From Caproicibacterium amylolyticum (GTDB lineage: Bacteria > Bacillota > Clostridia > Oscillospirales > Acutalibacteraceae): a DNA stretch of 64,000 bases. Both the position numbers and the translations under genes were made by a program. Location: the NCBI RefSeq assembly GCF_014467055.1, contig NZ_CP060696.1, positions 1,240,001 through 1,304,000 on the forward strand, given 5' to 3'. This document shows, in pieces, positions 50,646 through 59,535 of the stretch. The notes under the pieces were generated by a model. The model did not search any database and was not told the DNA's origin. It worked only from the letters and a program-made list of their open reading frames with translations. Numbering within the stretch: the first letter of the stretch is position 1; each line of letters starts with the position of its first letter.

Positions 50646-52393
50646 AAAAACCGATTTTGAAGCGCTTGCTTCGTTATATGAAACCGTATCTATCGATTCT
50701 GGTGGGGGCGCTTCTTTCAGCAATCGTCAATGTGACGCTGACTCTTTACGGCCCAATCCTAATCGGCAGAGCAATCGACCAGATTGTTGGCACAGGGCAG
50801 GTCAACTTTGTAAAGCTATTCCCAATTCTGGTTCAGCTGGCGGCTACGGTGGCCGGCAGTGCGCTGTTCCAGTGGGTACAGGCATACTGTACCAATAAGT
50901 CTGCTTACGAAACGGTTCGTGATTTGCGCATTCAGACTTACCGAAAAATCAATTCTTTGCCGCTTTCCTACATTGACAGCCACGCACATGGGGACATTAT
51001 CGGCCGAATTGTCAATGATGTTGATCAGGTGAGCGATGGCTTGCTGCAGGGAATTACACAGTTTTTCACCGGTATTGTAACCATTGTGGGTACACTGCTG
51101 TTTATGCTGGCAATCAGTCCGGTGATTGCACTGGTTGTTGTGCTGGTAACGCCGCTTTCCATTTTTGCGGCGGCTATGGTTGCGCGTTTGTGCCACAAAC
51201 AGTTCATTGAACAACAGGCAACGCAGGGCGAGCTGACAGGCTTTGTGGAGGAACATATCGGCGGCCAGAAAATTGTTAAAACTTTTGCCTACGAAAAGCA
51301 CGCACAGGAGCAGTTCGAAGAAATTAACGGCAGGCTTTATCAGTCCGGCGTAAAGGCACAGTTTTATTCTTCGCTTTCCAACCCCAGCACACGGTTCGTC
51401 AACAATTTGGTTTACGCTGCTGTTGCTATTACCGGTTCTGCTTGTGTCATTACTGGTCAGCCAACCGTGCTGACGATTGGCCAGGTGCAAAGCTTCCTTG
51501 CATATGCAAACCAATACACCAAACCGTTTAATGACGTAACCGCAGTGGTGACACAGCTGCAAACTGCTTTTGCATCCGCACGGCGCCTGTTTGATTTTCT
51601 GGATGAAACTGAAGAAGTGCCTGACAAGCAGGATGCAGCCGCACTGACCAATGCAGCAGGTCAGGTGGATGTCAGCAGTCTGGATTTTTCCTACAGCAAA
51701 GAGATCAGCCTGATTGAAAATTTGAATATTCACGCAAAACCGGGTGCACGTATTGCAATCGTCGGACCGACCGGCTGTGGCAAAACAACCATTATCAATC
51801 TGTTGATGCGCTTTTACGATGCGGACAAGGGCAGCATCTGCATTGACGGCAAAAACGTACGGGATATTACGCGTGCAAGTTTGCGCTCAGTTTTCGGCAT
51901 GGTGCTGCAGGACAGCTGGCTTTTTTCCGGCACTGTGCGGGAGAACATTGCTTACGGCCGCCCGGATGCGTCCATGGAAGACGTTGTTGCTGCAGCGAAA
52001 GCTGCCCATGCACACAACTTCATTATGCGCCTGCCGCATGGCTATGACACGATTATCAGTGAAGACGGCAGCAACTTTTCACAGGGGCAGCGGCAGCTTC
52101 TCTGTATTGCCCGCGTGATGCTGGTGGATCCGCCGATTCTGATTCTGGACGAAGCCACCAGCTCCATTGATACGCGTACGGAGATTCATATTCAGCACGC
52201 GTTTGACCGAATGATCAAAGGGCGTACCAGCTTTATTGTGGCACACCGCCTGTCCACAATCAAAAGTGCGGACTGCATTTTAGTAATGAACAAAGGGCAC
52301 ATTATGGAACAGGGCACCCACGAAGAACTGCTGCAAAAAGGCGGTTTTTACGCCAAGCTGTATAACAGCCAGTTTGCAGGCGCACAGATCTAA
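50642..52393 (+). CDS. ABC exporter subunit B (canonical Walker motifs)
   Basis: This protein of about 583 residues is the second half of the exporter. Walker A 'GPTGCGKTT', catalytic Glu in 'LILDEATSSID' and switch His in 'VAHRLSTIKSAD' are intact, while the signature reads 'FSQGQRQ' instead of the usual SGGQ. In the heterodimer its Walker motifs face the normal signature of subunit A (active site) and its odd signature faces the degenerate Walker B of A (inactive site). The start at 50642 overlaps the previous stop, with GGAGG 10 bases upstream. Confidence 0.93.
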   Translation: MKKPILKRLLRYMKPYLSILVGALLSAIVNVTLTLYGPILIGRAIDQIVGTGQVNFVKLFPILVQLAATVAGSALFQWVQAYCTNKSAYETVRDLRIQTYRKINSLPLSYIDSHAHGDIIGRIVNDVDQVSDGLLQGITQFFTGIVTIVGTLLFMLAISPVIALVVVLVTPLSIFAAAMVARLCHKQFIEQQATQGELTGFVEEHIGGQKIVKTFAYEKHAQEQFEEINGRLYQSGVKAQFYSSLSNPSTRFVNNLVYAAVAITGSACVITGQPTVLTIGQVQSFLAYANQYTKPFNDVTAVVTQLQTAFASARRLFDFLDETEEVPDKQDAAALTNAAGQVDVSSLDFSYSKEISLIENLNIHAKPGARIAIVGPTGCGKTTIINLLMRFYDADKGSICIDGKNVRDITRASLRSVFGMVLQDSWLFSGTVRENIAYGRPDASMEDVVAAAKAAHAHNFIMRLPHGYDTIISEDGSNFSQGQRQLLCIARVMLVDPPILILDEATSSIDTRTEIHIQHAFDRMIKGRTSFIVAHRLSTIKSADCILVMNKGHIMEQGTHEELLQKGGFYAKLYNSQFAGAQI

Positions 52394-52472
52394 ATGGCCA
52401 ACTGCAAAAGTTGTATTGCTAATTTGTACTTCTTTTTAGGCATGCTTTCTGAAAATTTCTGCGCACACAGCC

Positions 52473-52501
52473 TTGTAAGGGCAATTCTGATAGAGTATAA
52501 T
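52473..52501 (+). promoter_or_regulatory. Promoter of the transketolase genes
   Basis: TTGTAA (52473-52478), 17 bases, TATAAT (52496-52501). Confidence 0.65.
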
Positions 52502-52542
52502 GAAATGCGGAAGCATACGGAAAAATCATCAGGAGGGATATC

Positions 52543-53385
52543 ATGAACAGTTCTGAGAAAAAAACGCTTGAGGTTACTGCCTGTAAGGTTCGCATGGGCA
52601 TTATCGAAGGTGTGTATCATGCAAAATCCGGACATCCCGGCGGCTCGCTTTCTGCTGCCGACATTTTTACTTACCTTTATTTCAAGGAAATGAAGGTAGA
52701 TCCCAAAAATGCAAAGGATCCTGACCGTGACCGCTTTGTCCTGAGCAAGGGTCACACCTGCCCAGGTCTGTATTCTGCGCTGGCCGAGCGCGGCTACTTT
52801 TCAAAGGAAGAACTGAAAAGCCTGCGTCATATCGGTGCAATGCTGCAGGGACATCCTGATATGAAACATACCCCTGGCATTGACATGAGCTCCGGCTCAC
52901 TTGGGCAGGGCATTTCCGCAGCCTGCGGCATGGCACTTGCCGGCAAGCTGGATAAAAAGAATTATTCTGTTTATACACTTCTGGGTGACGGTGAGCTGGA
53001 AGAAGGACAGGTTTGGGAAGCTTCCATGTTTGCAGGTCATCACCATTTGGACAACCTTTGTGTGCTGGTGGATTCCAATGGCCTGCAGATTGACGGCCCG
53101 GTAGAAGAGGTTGGCGGCCCGGCTCCGATTGACAAAAAATTTGAAGCTTTTGGCTTTGATGTGCAGACGATTGATGGCCATGACTTTGAGGCAATGGAAA
53201 AGGCTTTTGCACATTTCCATGAAGTGAAGGACAAACCGTGCTGCATTATTTTGAAAACAACAAAGGGTAAGGGCGTTTCCTACATGGAAAATGCAGTTGG
53301 CTGGCACGGCAAGGCTCCAAACACTGAGGAGTATGAAAAGGCTATGACAGAACTGAAGGCTGCACTAGCCGGACTGGAGGCATAA
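52543..53385 (+). CDS. Transketolase, N-terminal subunit
   Basis: This 280-residue protein is the thiamine-diphosphate-binding (PP) half of a split transketolase, moving two-carbon units in the pentose phosphate pathway. 'AKSGHPGGSLSAADI', 'GHTCPGLYSAL' and the ThDP/Mg motif 'LLGDGELEEGQVWE' through 'DSNGLQIDG' are diagnostic. GGAGGG precedes the ATG. The C-terminal half is encoded by the next gene, whose start overlaps this stop, as in many Firmicutes and archaea. Confidence 0.95.
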   Translation: MNSSEKKTLEVTACKVRMGIIEGVYHAKSGHPGGSLSAADIFTYLYFKEMKVDPKNAKDPDRDRFVLSKGHTCPGLYSALAERGYFSKEELKSLRHIGAMLQGHPDMKHTPGIDMSSGSLGQGISAACGMALAGKLDKKNYSVYTLLGDGELEEGQVWEASMFAGHHHLDNLCVLVDSNGLQIDGPVEEVGGPAPIDKKFEAFGFDVQTIDGHDFEAMEKAFAHFHEVKDKPCCIILKTTKGKGVSYMENAVGWHGKAPNTEEYEKAMTELKAALAGLEA

Positions 53386-53387
53386 TG

Positions 53388-54332
53388 ATGGCAGAGATGA
53401 TAAAAAAGGCAACACGCGAATCTTTCGGCATGGCAGTTACAGAAGAAGCAAAGGAAAACCCGGATATCATTGTGCTGGATGCTGACCTTGCAGCGGCAAC
53501 AAAAACCGCTATTTTTAAAAAAGAATTTCCGGAACGCTTTATCGATGTGGGCATTGCGGAGTGCAATATGATTGGTATTGCAGCCGGCTTGGCAGCCAGC
53601 GGCAAAATTCCCTTTGCCGCAAGCTTCGCAATGTTCAGTGCAGGCCGTGCTTTTGAGCAGGTGCGCAACTCTGTTGGCTATCCGCATTTGAATGTAAAAA
53701 TCGTCGGTTCCCATGCGGGCATTTCTGTTGGTGAGGACGGTGCCACCCACCAGTGTCTGGAGGACATTGCACTGATGCGTACCATTCCGGGCATGGTTGT
53801 GCTGAACCCCTCCGATCATTACGAAATGCTGGCGGCTGTAAAAGCGGCGGCTGCGTACAATGGCCCCTGCTACATTCGCCTGGGCCGTCTTGCAGTGGAA
53901 AGCTTCAACAACAACGATGATTTCCACTTTGAAATTGGCAAAGGTATTACCCTGCGTGACGGCAGCGACATCACTGTAGCAGCAACCGGCCTGATGGTCA
54001 GCGAAGCACTGAAAGCGGCGGATGCACTGAAAGCAGAGGGTATTTCCGTACGTGTGTTGGACATCCATACGATTAAACCGCTTGACCGCGAGCTGATTGT
54101 AAAAGCAGCAAAGGAAACTGGCAAGATCGTGACCGTTGAGGAACACAATATTATTGGTGGACTTGGCGAAGCAGTGTGCAGCACGCTTTGCGAAGAATAT
54201 CCTGCTCCGGTAATCCGCATGGGTACACAGGACTGCTTCGGACATTCCGGCCCGGCTGTGGATCTCCTTAAAGAATTTGGTCTGTGCGCAGAGGGCATTG
54301 AAAAAACTGTCAAGCAGGCAATGGGCAAATAA
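53388..54332 (+). CDS. Transketolase, C-terminal subunit
   Basis: This protein of about 314 residues is the pyrimidine-binding and C-terminal half of split transketolase. 'VLDADLAAATKT', 'FIDVGIAECNMIGIAAGLA' with the catalytic Glu that activates ThDP, and 'GSHAGISVGEDGATHQ' are typical, as is the C-terminal 'VRVLDIHTIKPLD' domain. GGAGG lies 7 bases before ATG 53388; ATG 53385 overlaps the previous stop and is an alternative. The gene ends before a bidirectional terminator. Confidence 0.95.
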   Translation: MAEMIKKATRESFGMAVTEEAKENPDIIVLDADLAAATKTAIFKKEFPERFIDVGIAECNMIGIAAGLAASGKIPFAASFAMFSAGRAFEQVRNSVGYPHLNVKIVGSHAGISVGEDGATHQCLEDIALMRTIPGMVVLNPSDHYEMLAAVKAAAAYNGPCYIRLGRLAVESFNNNDDFHFEIGKGITLRDGSDITVAATGLMVSEALKAADALKAEGISVRVLDIHTIKPLDRELIVKAAKETGKIVTVEEHNIIGGLGEAVCSTLCEEYPAPVIRMGTQDCFGHSGPAVDLLKEFGLCAEGIEKTVKQAMGK

Positions 54333-54365
54333 TTCTATTTTTGAAAAAATAAAAAGAATATAAGA

Positions 54366-54415
54366 AAGACGCTTTTCACAGTCTTCTGACTGCTGAAAAG
54401 CGTCTTTTATTTTTT
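54366..54415. terminator. Bidirectional terminator
   Basis: AAGACGCTTTTCA(CAGTC) pairs with (GACTG)CTGAAAAGCGTCTT, followed by TTATTTTTT. It closes the transketolase genes and the convergent GT2 gene, whose last codons it overlaps. Confidence 0.85.
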
Positions 54416-55408
54416 CTTGGTTTTCAAAAATGAACGTGCAGTTTTTGGGGACTGCTTTGTCGGACGGTACATCCATGGAAGGGTTTTCCACAGCATAATT
54501 TTCTTTTTCAGGGCGGGACTTGTGCTTTTCCCGGTAATCAGCATTTTGTCGTAGCCGCCATGATGCAGATACATATTTATTGTGTTGTAACTGCAGCCTT
54601 CCTGCAACAGTATGTCAATACAGGAGAAAATGGTTTCTGGGATGCGCTGTTCCTGAAACAGCGCAATTAAATCCGCTGTACCGCATTTGCTGGTGTGCAG
54701 TACGTCCAGAATACGCAACATTGCGTCTGCACGTTGCAGGATAGCCCGACCACAGGGAGCGGTTTTGCCGCGATGCAGTTCGTGTTCTATATCACGCTGC
54801 AGCAAAAGGGGAGACTGTGCCGCAGTATTGCTTAAAAGCATGCAACGCAGAATGAACTCTTCTGCATAGCCATAGCTGCAGGTTTCTGCGAACTGAATAT
54901 GATTTTCTGTTAGGAAACTGGAGCGAACCATCATTGCCGAAATATCGATTTGAAGTTCGTGCTTTAAAAGCTGACGCGCAAAGTCAATGCTTTCCGGGCC
55001 AGTGCCTGGCAGCCGCTTTGACGCACGTTTAAAAGCTTCTTCGGTTGTACAGCCAAACACTAAATCTGCGTTTGTGCGAACAGCTGTCTGATAATAATTA
55101 TTTAAGAAGTTACAATACAGTCGGCGTGCAAAGAGAAAAGAAACATAAGCACCGTGGACGCGCGCCAGACCGGTATTTAGTGCGGCCGCAATGGTGGCGT
55201 CACCGTTTTGAATCACACAGCCGCGCAAATCAGCAGCGTGCAGTGCCTGCACGGATTCCAGTACGGTACTGTCAGTGGAACCGATATCTACAATAATCAA
55301 TTCAGCTGGCATGGAATGAATCTGTGCAGCTAGGAACTGAAGTATTCCGTCAATTTCCCGCTCCACATTGCGGACGGGCAGTATTAGTGATAGAGTGATA
55401 TCAGGCAT
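54407..55408 (-). CDS. GT2-fold glycosyltransferase-like protein lacking the DxD motif
   Basis: This protein of about 333 residues has a family 2 glycosyltransferase fold at the N-terminus: 'LSLILPVRNVEREI', 'ELIIVDIGSTDST' and 'ALNTGLARVHGAYVSFL'. Where active members have the metal-binding Asp-x-Asp (FLDSDD), it reads FLFARR, so it probably cannot bind a nucleotide sugar in the normal way. The C-terminal 200 residues are unrecognised and helical, ending in a strongly basic tail. ATG 55408 has GGAGGGA 6 bases upstream. It follows the CorC-like gene by 24 bases and is likely co-transcribed. Confidence 0.75.
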   Translation of the reverse strand: MPDITLSLILPVRNVEREIDGILQFLAAQIHSMPAELIIVDIGSTDSTVLESVQALHAADLRGCVIQNGDATIAAALNTGLARVHGAYVSFLFARRLYCNFLNNYYQTAVRTNADLVFGCTTEEAFKRASKRLPGTGPESIDFARQLLKHELQIDISAMMVRSSFLTENHIQFAETCSYGYAEEFILRCMLLSNTAAQSPLLLQRDIEHELHRGKTAPCGRAILQRADAMLRILDVLHTSKCGTADLIALFQEQRIPETIFSCIDILLQEGCSYNTINMYLHHGGYDKMLITGKSTSPALKKKIMLWKTLPWMYRPTKQSPKTARSFLKTKKK

Positions 55409-55432
55409 TTTTGTCCCTCCTCTGGACAAGGG

Positions 55433-56698
55433 TCAGTTTTCGCCGGTTAGGGAATGCTGGCTCTGCAGAACAATTTGAACCGCATGACGGGCGGCTGTTT
55501 TGGTGACAGTAACTGTGTAACCTGCATACGTAAAGGAATCGCCGATGGCAGGTATTTTTCCAAGGCGTTCCATAACCCAGCCGCCGACAGTCACGTAGTC
55601 AAAATCTTCCGCGTCAAGATCAATATGAAAGAATGTGAAAAAATCATCCAAATCAGCACTGCAGTTTACGGAATAACGCTGGTCATCGATTGTTTCGAAG
55701 TACTGAATGGCATGGTCATGCTCGTCCCAAATTTCACCAACCAGTTCTTCTACAATATCTTCCATGGTGATGATTCCCTCGGTTCCACCAAATTCATCCA
55801 CCACAACCGCCATATGAGTTTGACTTTGCTGCAGCTCATGCAGCAGGTCGCTGATATGTACGCCGGTGCTGACATAAATAATCTTTTTAATAATTCCGCT
55901 AATGGAAGTCATGCCGGCATGCAGCCCACGAAAAAAGTCTTTTTCGTGAATCATACCGATAATGTTGTCAATCGAATTTTCGTAAACTGGTATGCGGGAA
56001 AAACCGTTGTTGATGAACAGATTTGTAATTTCATCGAGTGGCGCTTCGCGGTCGATGGCAATTACATCTACGCGGGGAGTCAGAATATCGCCTGCATCCA
56101 AATCATTGAATTCAATAGCGGAACGAATCAGGTCACCATTGCGTTCATCAATACCACCGTCATTCTGCGCTTCGTCAACAATCGTCATCAGCTCGTCCTG
56201 CGTCATTTTGCTGTCGTCTCCGCTTTTTTTGCACAGGTGGGTAAGCAGGGACTTCCATTTGAAAAACAGCCAGTTCAGCGGCGATAAAAGCAGAATCAGT
56301 ACGCGCATGGCAGGCGCGACCGACATGGCATACCGATCTGGAAATTCTTTTGCAAGTCCCTTTGGCGTGATTTCGCCGAAAACCAGAACCAGTACAGTCA
56401 TGATTACTGTTGCGGCAGTAACACCATCCTGCCCTAACAAGTATGTGAAAAACACCGTTGCAAGTGAGGAGGCTAAAATATTCACAACGTTGTTTCCAAT
56501 TAAAATAGTAGAGAGCAGATTATCATAGTTCTCTACGATATGAAGTGTAAGCTGCGCGCGCTTGTTGCCGTCTGCCGCCATATTCTTTATGCGAACACGG
56601 TTCAGTGTGTTATAAGCGGTTTCTGCAGCTGAAAAAAATGCAGAAAGGATAACACAAAGAATAATGACAAATAATTGAGCCAGCAGCACATTGTCCAT
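55433..56698 (-). CDS. CorC/HlyC (CNNM-type) membrane protein with CBS domains
   Basis: This 421-residue protein has an N-terminal DUF21 membrane domain with four helices (about 1-185), two CBS domains (about 200-325; 'LTPRVDVIAIDREAPLDEI', 'RIPVYENSIDNIIGMIHEKDF') and a C-terminal CorC_HlyC domain. Family members are implicated in Mg2+ or Co2+ efflux or homeostasis; the old name haemolysin is misleading. 'FGEITPKGLAKEFPDRYA' is a family hallmark. It is the first gene of a two-gene operon with the GT2-like protein. Confidence 0.92.
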   Translation of the reverse strand: MDNVLLAQLFVIILCVILSAFFSAAETAYNTLNRVRIKNMAADGNKRAQLTLHIVENYDNLLSTILIGNNVVNILASSLATVFFTYLLGQDGVTAATVIMTVLVLVFGEITPKGLAKEFPDRYAMSVAPAMRVLILLLSPLNWLFFKWKSLLTHLCKKSGDDSKMTQDELMTIVDEAQNDGGIDERNGDLIRSAIEFNDLDAGDILTPRVDVIAIDREAPLDEITNLFINNGFSRIPVYENSIDNIIGMIHEKDFFRGLHAGMTSISGIIKKIIYVSTGVHISDLLHELQQSQTHMAVVVDEFGGTEGIITMEDIVEELVGEIWDEHDHAIQYFETIDDQRYSVNCSADLDDFFTFFHIDLDAEDFDYVTVGGWVMERLGKIPAIGDSFTYAGYTVTVTKTAARHAVQIVLQSQHSLTGEN

Positions 56699-56810
56699 GA
56701 TTGCAGTAAATCCCCTAACAAATGTTTTTAAAAAAGTCTATTTTTCATCTGATACAATTTTAACAGGAATGCAATTTGATTGCAATATGAAAAATAATTC
56801 GAAAAAAAGC

Positions 56811-56839
56811 TTGCATTTTCGAATTTTCTGTGATATTAT
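56811..56839 (+). promoter_or_regulatory. Promoter of tRNA-Ala(GGC)
   Basis: TTGCAT (56811-56816), 17 bases, TATTAT (56834-56839). Confidence 0.65.
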
Positions 56840-56869
56840 AAACAAGCTGCTTTGAGTAGCAGGTAATTT

Positions 56870-56945
56870 GGGGCATTAGCTCAGCTGGGAGAGCGCCACA
56901 CTGGCAGTGTGGAGGTCAGCGGTTCGAGCCCGCTATGCTCCACCA
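56870..56945 (+). tRNA. tRNA-Ala (anticodon GGC)
   Basis: A 76-base cloverleaf: acceptor GGGGCAT/ATGCTCC, anticodon loop CTGGCAG giving GGC, T-loop GTTCGAGCC, CCA encoded. It has its own promoter and terminator. Confidence 0.96.
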
Positions 56946-56950
56946 AAACA

Positions 56951-56996
56951 CCGCATGGTTAAGCCGTTTTTAGGGCTTGGCTGTGCGGCTTTTTTA
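56951..56996 (+). terminator. Terminator of tRNA-Ala(GGC)
   Basis: CCGCA(TGG)TTAAGCC pairs with GGCTTGG(CTG)TGCGG, followed by CTTTTTT. Confidence 0.75.
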
Positions 56997-57050
56997 ATTT
57001 ATATTGAAATACTAAAGCGGCATCTTTGTAAGTTTAAATAGGAGGCTACT

Positions 57051-57863
57051 ATGAATGAATTGTTTTCGATAGGAGAAATTTCTAAACTTTTTAATATAGA
57101 TGTTCGTCTCCTTCGTCATTACGATAAGATATCTTTGCTAAAGCCCGAATCCGTTGACGAAAAAAACGGATATCGCTATTATTCCACCCGTCAATTTGAG
57201 TGTCTGAATACAATTCGTTATCTCCGATCATTAAATATGCCTCTGCCTAAAATCCGTGAGTTTTTTGAAAATCGTGATGATAAAAAGATGCTTGAAATTC
57301 TTGAGGAGCAAAAGCATCAAGTAGAAGAAGAGCGTAAACGGTTAGATCAAATCGAAAGAAAAATTGAAAACAGGTTACTGCAGATTGAACATGCATCTCA
57401 AACTGAATTTGATAAAATAGAAGAGCGTACTCTAAATGATAGAGAAATAGCTGTACTAAAAAAAGAACTCTCAATTTCGGACGACTTGGAACGACCAATC
57501 CGTGAATTGGCAAAACGTAATTCTCTCCACGCAGTGATGTTTCTTGGGAAAGTAGGCGTTTCCATATCATGCTTTAATCTTCAAGCAGGTAATTTTGATA
57601 AATTTTCTGCTGTTTTTGTTGTTATTGAACCGGAGGACAACTGCGGTGAAAACTTGTCTTGTTTGCCGGGCGGCAATTATTTGACTTTGCGCTTTCATGG
57701 TACACATAAAGACGCGAAAGCTTCCTATATCAGAATGCTTCAATATATGAAAGAAAAAGGGTATGCACTAACAGGAGATCCACTTGAATTTGCTTTAATT
57801 GATTACGGCCTTACCAACGATCCCTCGAAATTCGTTACCGAGATACAAATTCCATATAAATAA
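57051..57863 (+). CDS. MerR family regulator with GyrI-like effector domain
   Basis: This 270-residue regulator has the MerR winged helix at the N-terminus ('FSIGEISKLFNIDVRLLRHYDKISLLKP'), a long dimerising coiled coil (about 75-125) and a C-terminal effector domain (about 155-270) of the GyrI/BmrR type, which binds hydrophobic or cationic small molecules. AGGAGG precedes the ATG. The gene is visibly AT-richer than its neighbours and opens a three-gene block with a DUF554 membrane protein and a B3/4-domain protein, which it probably controls. Confidence 0.9.
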   Translation: MNELFSIGEISKLFNIDVRLLRHYDKISLLKPESVDEKNGYRYYSTRQFECLNTIRYLRSLNMPLPKIREFFENRDDKKMLEILEEQKHQVEEERKRLDQIERKIENRLLQIEHASQTEFDKIEERTLNDREIAVLKKELSISDDLERPIRELAKRNSLHAVMFLGKVGVSISCFNLQAGNFDKFSAVFVVIEPEDNCGENLSCLPGGNYLTLRFHGTHKDAKASYIRMLQYMKEKGYALTGDPLEFALIDYGLTNDPSKFVTEIQIPYK

Positions 57864-57919
57864 ATCTTGACCCTCCAACTATTGGAGGGTTTATTATTTG
57901 TAATAAAGGGGGTCTCGTC

Positions 57920-58597
57920 GTGATAGGTACTATCGTAAATACGCTTACTATTTTAATCGGCAGCATAATAGGAGGCAGCATAAAAAAAGGCATTGGTGAA
58001 AAATATCAAAGTGCATTGTATAACGCTATGGGACTTGTTGCATGCGGTCTTGGAATAAACGCAATTGTTCAAAATATGTCTAAAAGTACTTTCCCAGTGT
58101 TGTTTATCATCAGTTTAGCAATCGGCAGTTTAGTCGGTTCTGTTTTAGATTTGAATGGCAGATTTGAAAGGTTCATAAAACGTTTCTCTACAGGAACTTT
58201 GAGTCAAGGACTCTCCACTGCCATATTGTTGTTTTGTATCGGAACATTATCTATCTTAGGACCTATGGAGAGCGCACTTCATGGCAACCAAACTTATTTG
58301 TATACAAACGCGACACTGGATTTCGTTACATCACTGGTTTTAGCGTCTACTTATGGTATCGGAATTGCTTTTGCCGCAGCAGTACTGTTCTTGTGGCAAG
58401 GCAGCATTTATCTTTTTGCAGGTTATTTATCACCTTTTCTGACCGCTGATTTACTTGTAGAAATCTCACTGATCGGCGGCTTTTTGATTTTGAGCTCCGG
58501 ACTTTCCATTTTAAAAATCAAGGATTTCAATGCGCTGAACATGGTGCCTGCATTATTTGTGCCGATTGTGTGGTTTATAATAAAAGCTATATTATAA
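57920..58597 (+). CDS. DUF554 family membrane protein
   Basis: This 225-residue protein has about seven membrane helices and the DUF554 (YdfK-like) pattern: 'IGTIVNTLTILIGSIIGG', 'GLGINAIVQ', 'LLFCIGTLSILGPMESAL' and 'GSIYLFAGYL'. It is assumed to be a transporter; nothing firm is known. It starts with GTG 57920, with GGGGG 8 bases upstream. The base composition matches the neighbouring MerR and B3/4 genes. Confidence 0.88.
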   Translation: MIGTIVNTLTILIGSIIGGSIKKGIGEKYQSALYNAMGLVACGLGINAIVQNMSKSTFPVLFIISLAIGSLVGSVLDLNGRFERFIKRFSTGTLSQGLSTAILLFCIGTLSILGPMESALHGNQTYLYTNATLDFVTSLVLASTYGIGIAFAAAVLFLWQGSIYLFAGYLSPFLTADLLVEISLIGGFLILSSGLSILKIKDFNALNMVPALFVPIVWFIIKAIL

Positions 58598-58617
58598 ATT
58601 TAAAGGAGGAACATATT

Positions 58618-59325
58618 TTGAATTTTATTGTTGAACCATCGGTTTTTCAAACATTGAAAGGTGTTTGTTTTGCAGTCGTTAAGGCATCAGGTATTGATAA
58701 TACACAGAAGATACCTGAAATTGATATGCTGCTGCAAAAAAGCATTGATTCTTGCGAAGTTTGTTTTGAAAATAAATCAGTAAAGCAAAGTGAAGAAATA
58801 GCCTGTTATCGGGATGCCTTTCGAGCGATGAATATAAACCCAAATAAATATATGTGTTCTATAGAGGCTTTGCTGACTCGAATATCCAAGAAAAAAGGAC
58901 TACCTTCTATAAATCCAATTGTTGATTTGGGAAACGCTATTTCATTAAAATACAAAGTTCCTATAGGTGCTCATGATCTTAACAGCTCTGAAGAAGATTT
59001 TTATGTGCGTAATACGCAGACAGGGGACTTCTTTATCCCGTTCGGCCAAACCGAAAGCGAGTCGCTTGAAATTGGGGAAATCGTATATGCAACAGGACAT
59101 TCTGTCCGCACTCGCCGATGGATTTGGCGGCAGAGTGAGCAGGGTAAAATTATTGACAGTACCAACAGCGTCCTTTTCCCAATTGATGGATTCGAATATT
59201 TCAATAAAAAACATCTTTTATCGGCGCAAGAAGAATTGGCAACTTTACTTCGACAATATTTCAATTGCAACGTTCAAGTAGGCTGGGTCAATTCTGAAAA
59301 TAATACATTTACAATTCATTCTTGA
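58618..59325 (+). CDS. Stand-alone B3/4 domain protein (PheRS-beta editing-like)
   Basis: This protein of about 235 residues resembles the B3/B4 editing module of phenylalanyl-tRNA synthetase beta chains, with 'CYRDAFRAMNINPNKYMCSIEALLTRI' (two parts), 'PSINPIVDLGNAISLKYKVPIGAHDL' (two parts) and 'ETESESLEIGEIVYA'-like end ('QTESESLEIGEIVYATG'). Such free-standing proteins are suspected to hydrolyse mischarged tRNA or free amino-acyl compounds. Translation starts at TTG 58618, with AAGGAGG 8 bases upstream. It is the third gene of the AT-rich block. Confidence 0.85.
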   Translation: MNFIVEPSVFQTLKGVCFAVVKASGIDNTQKIPEIDMLLQKSIDSCEVCFENKSVKQSEEIACYRDAFRAMNINPNKYMCSIEALLTRISKKKGLPSINPIVDLGNAISLKYKVPIGAHDLNSSEEDFYVRNTQTGDFFIPFGQTESESLEIGEIVYATGHSVRTRRWIWRQSEQGKIIDSTNSVLFPIDGFEYFNKKHLLSAQEELATLLRQYFNCNVQVGWVNSENNTFTIHS

Positions 59326-59535
59326 AGAATAGATTTCCACAGAGTAGTAATTCATAAAATAATGTTGTGTAAACAATGTACAATTTCAAACATATAGCGT
59401 GCAGATCATGAATATAACACACACCTGAAGAGTTTCATGGAACCAGCAGCAAAAACAGTCGTACCTACCTGACAGCAGGGAGTACGACTGTTTTTATTTT
59501 GTGTGCAAAAAAATTAAAATATTTCAAAAAAGGTC
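59326..59535. other. Intergenic region with terminator
   Basis: The 120 bases after the B3/4 gene hold nothing recognisable and carry no copy of the tRNA-Ala 3' end. The terminator at 59451-59499 follows. Confidence 0.5.
59451..59499 (+). terminator. Terminator of the MerR-DUF554-B3/4 block
   Basis: AAAAACAGTCGTAC pairs perfectly with GTACGACTGTTTTT, followed by ATTTT. Confidence 0.9.

Noticed and set aside
59326..59450. Possible attachment site duplicating the 3' end of tRNA-Ala(GGC)
   Set aside because: I searched the spacer after the AT-rich block by eye for GGTTCGAGCCCGC and its neighbours and found no copy; no integrase gene is present.
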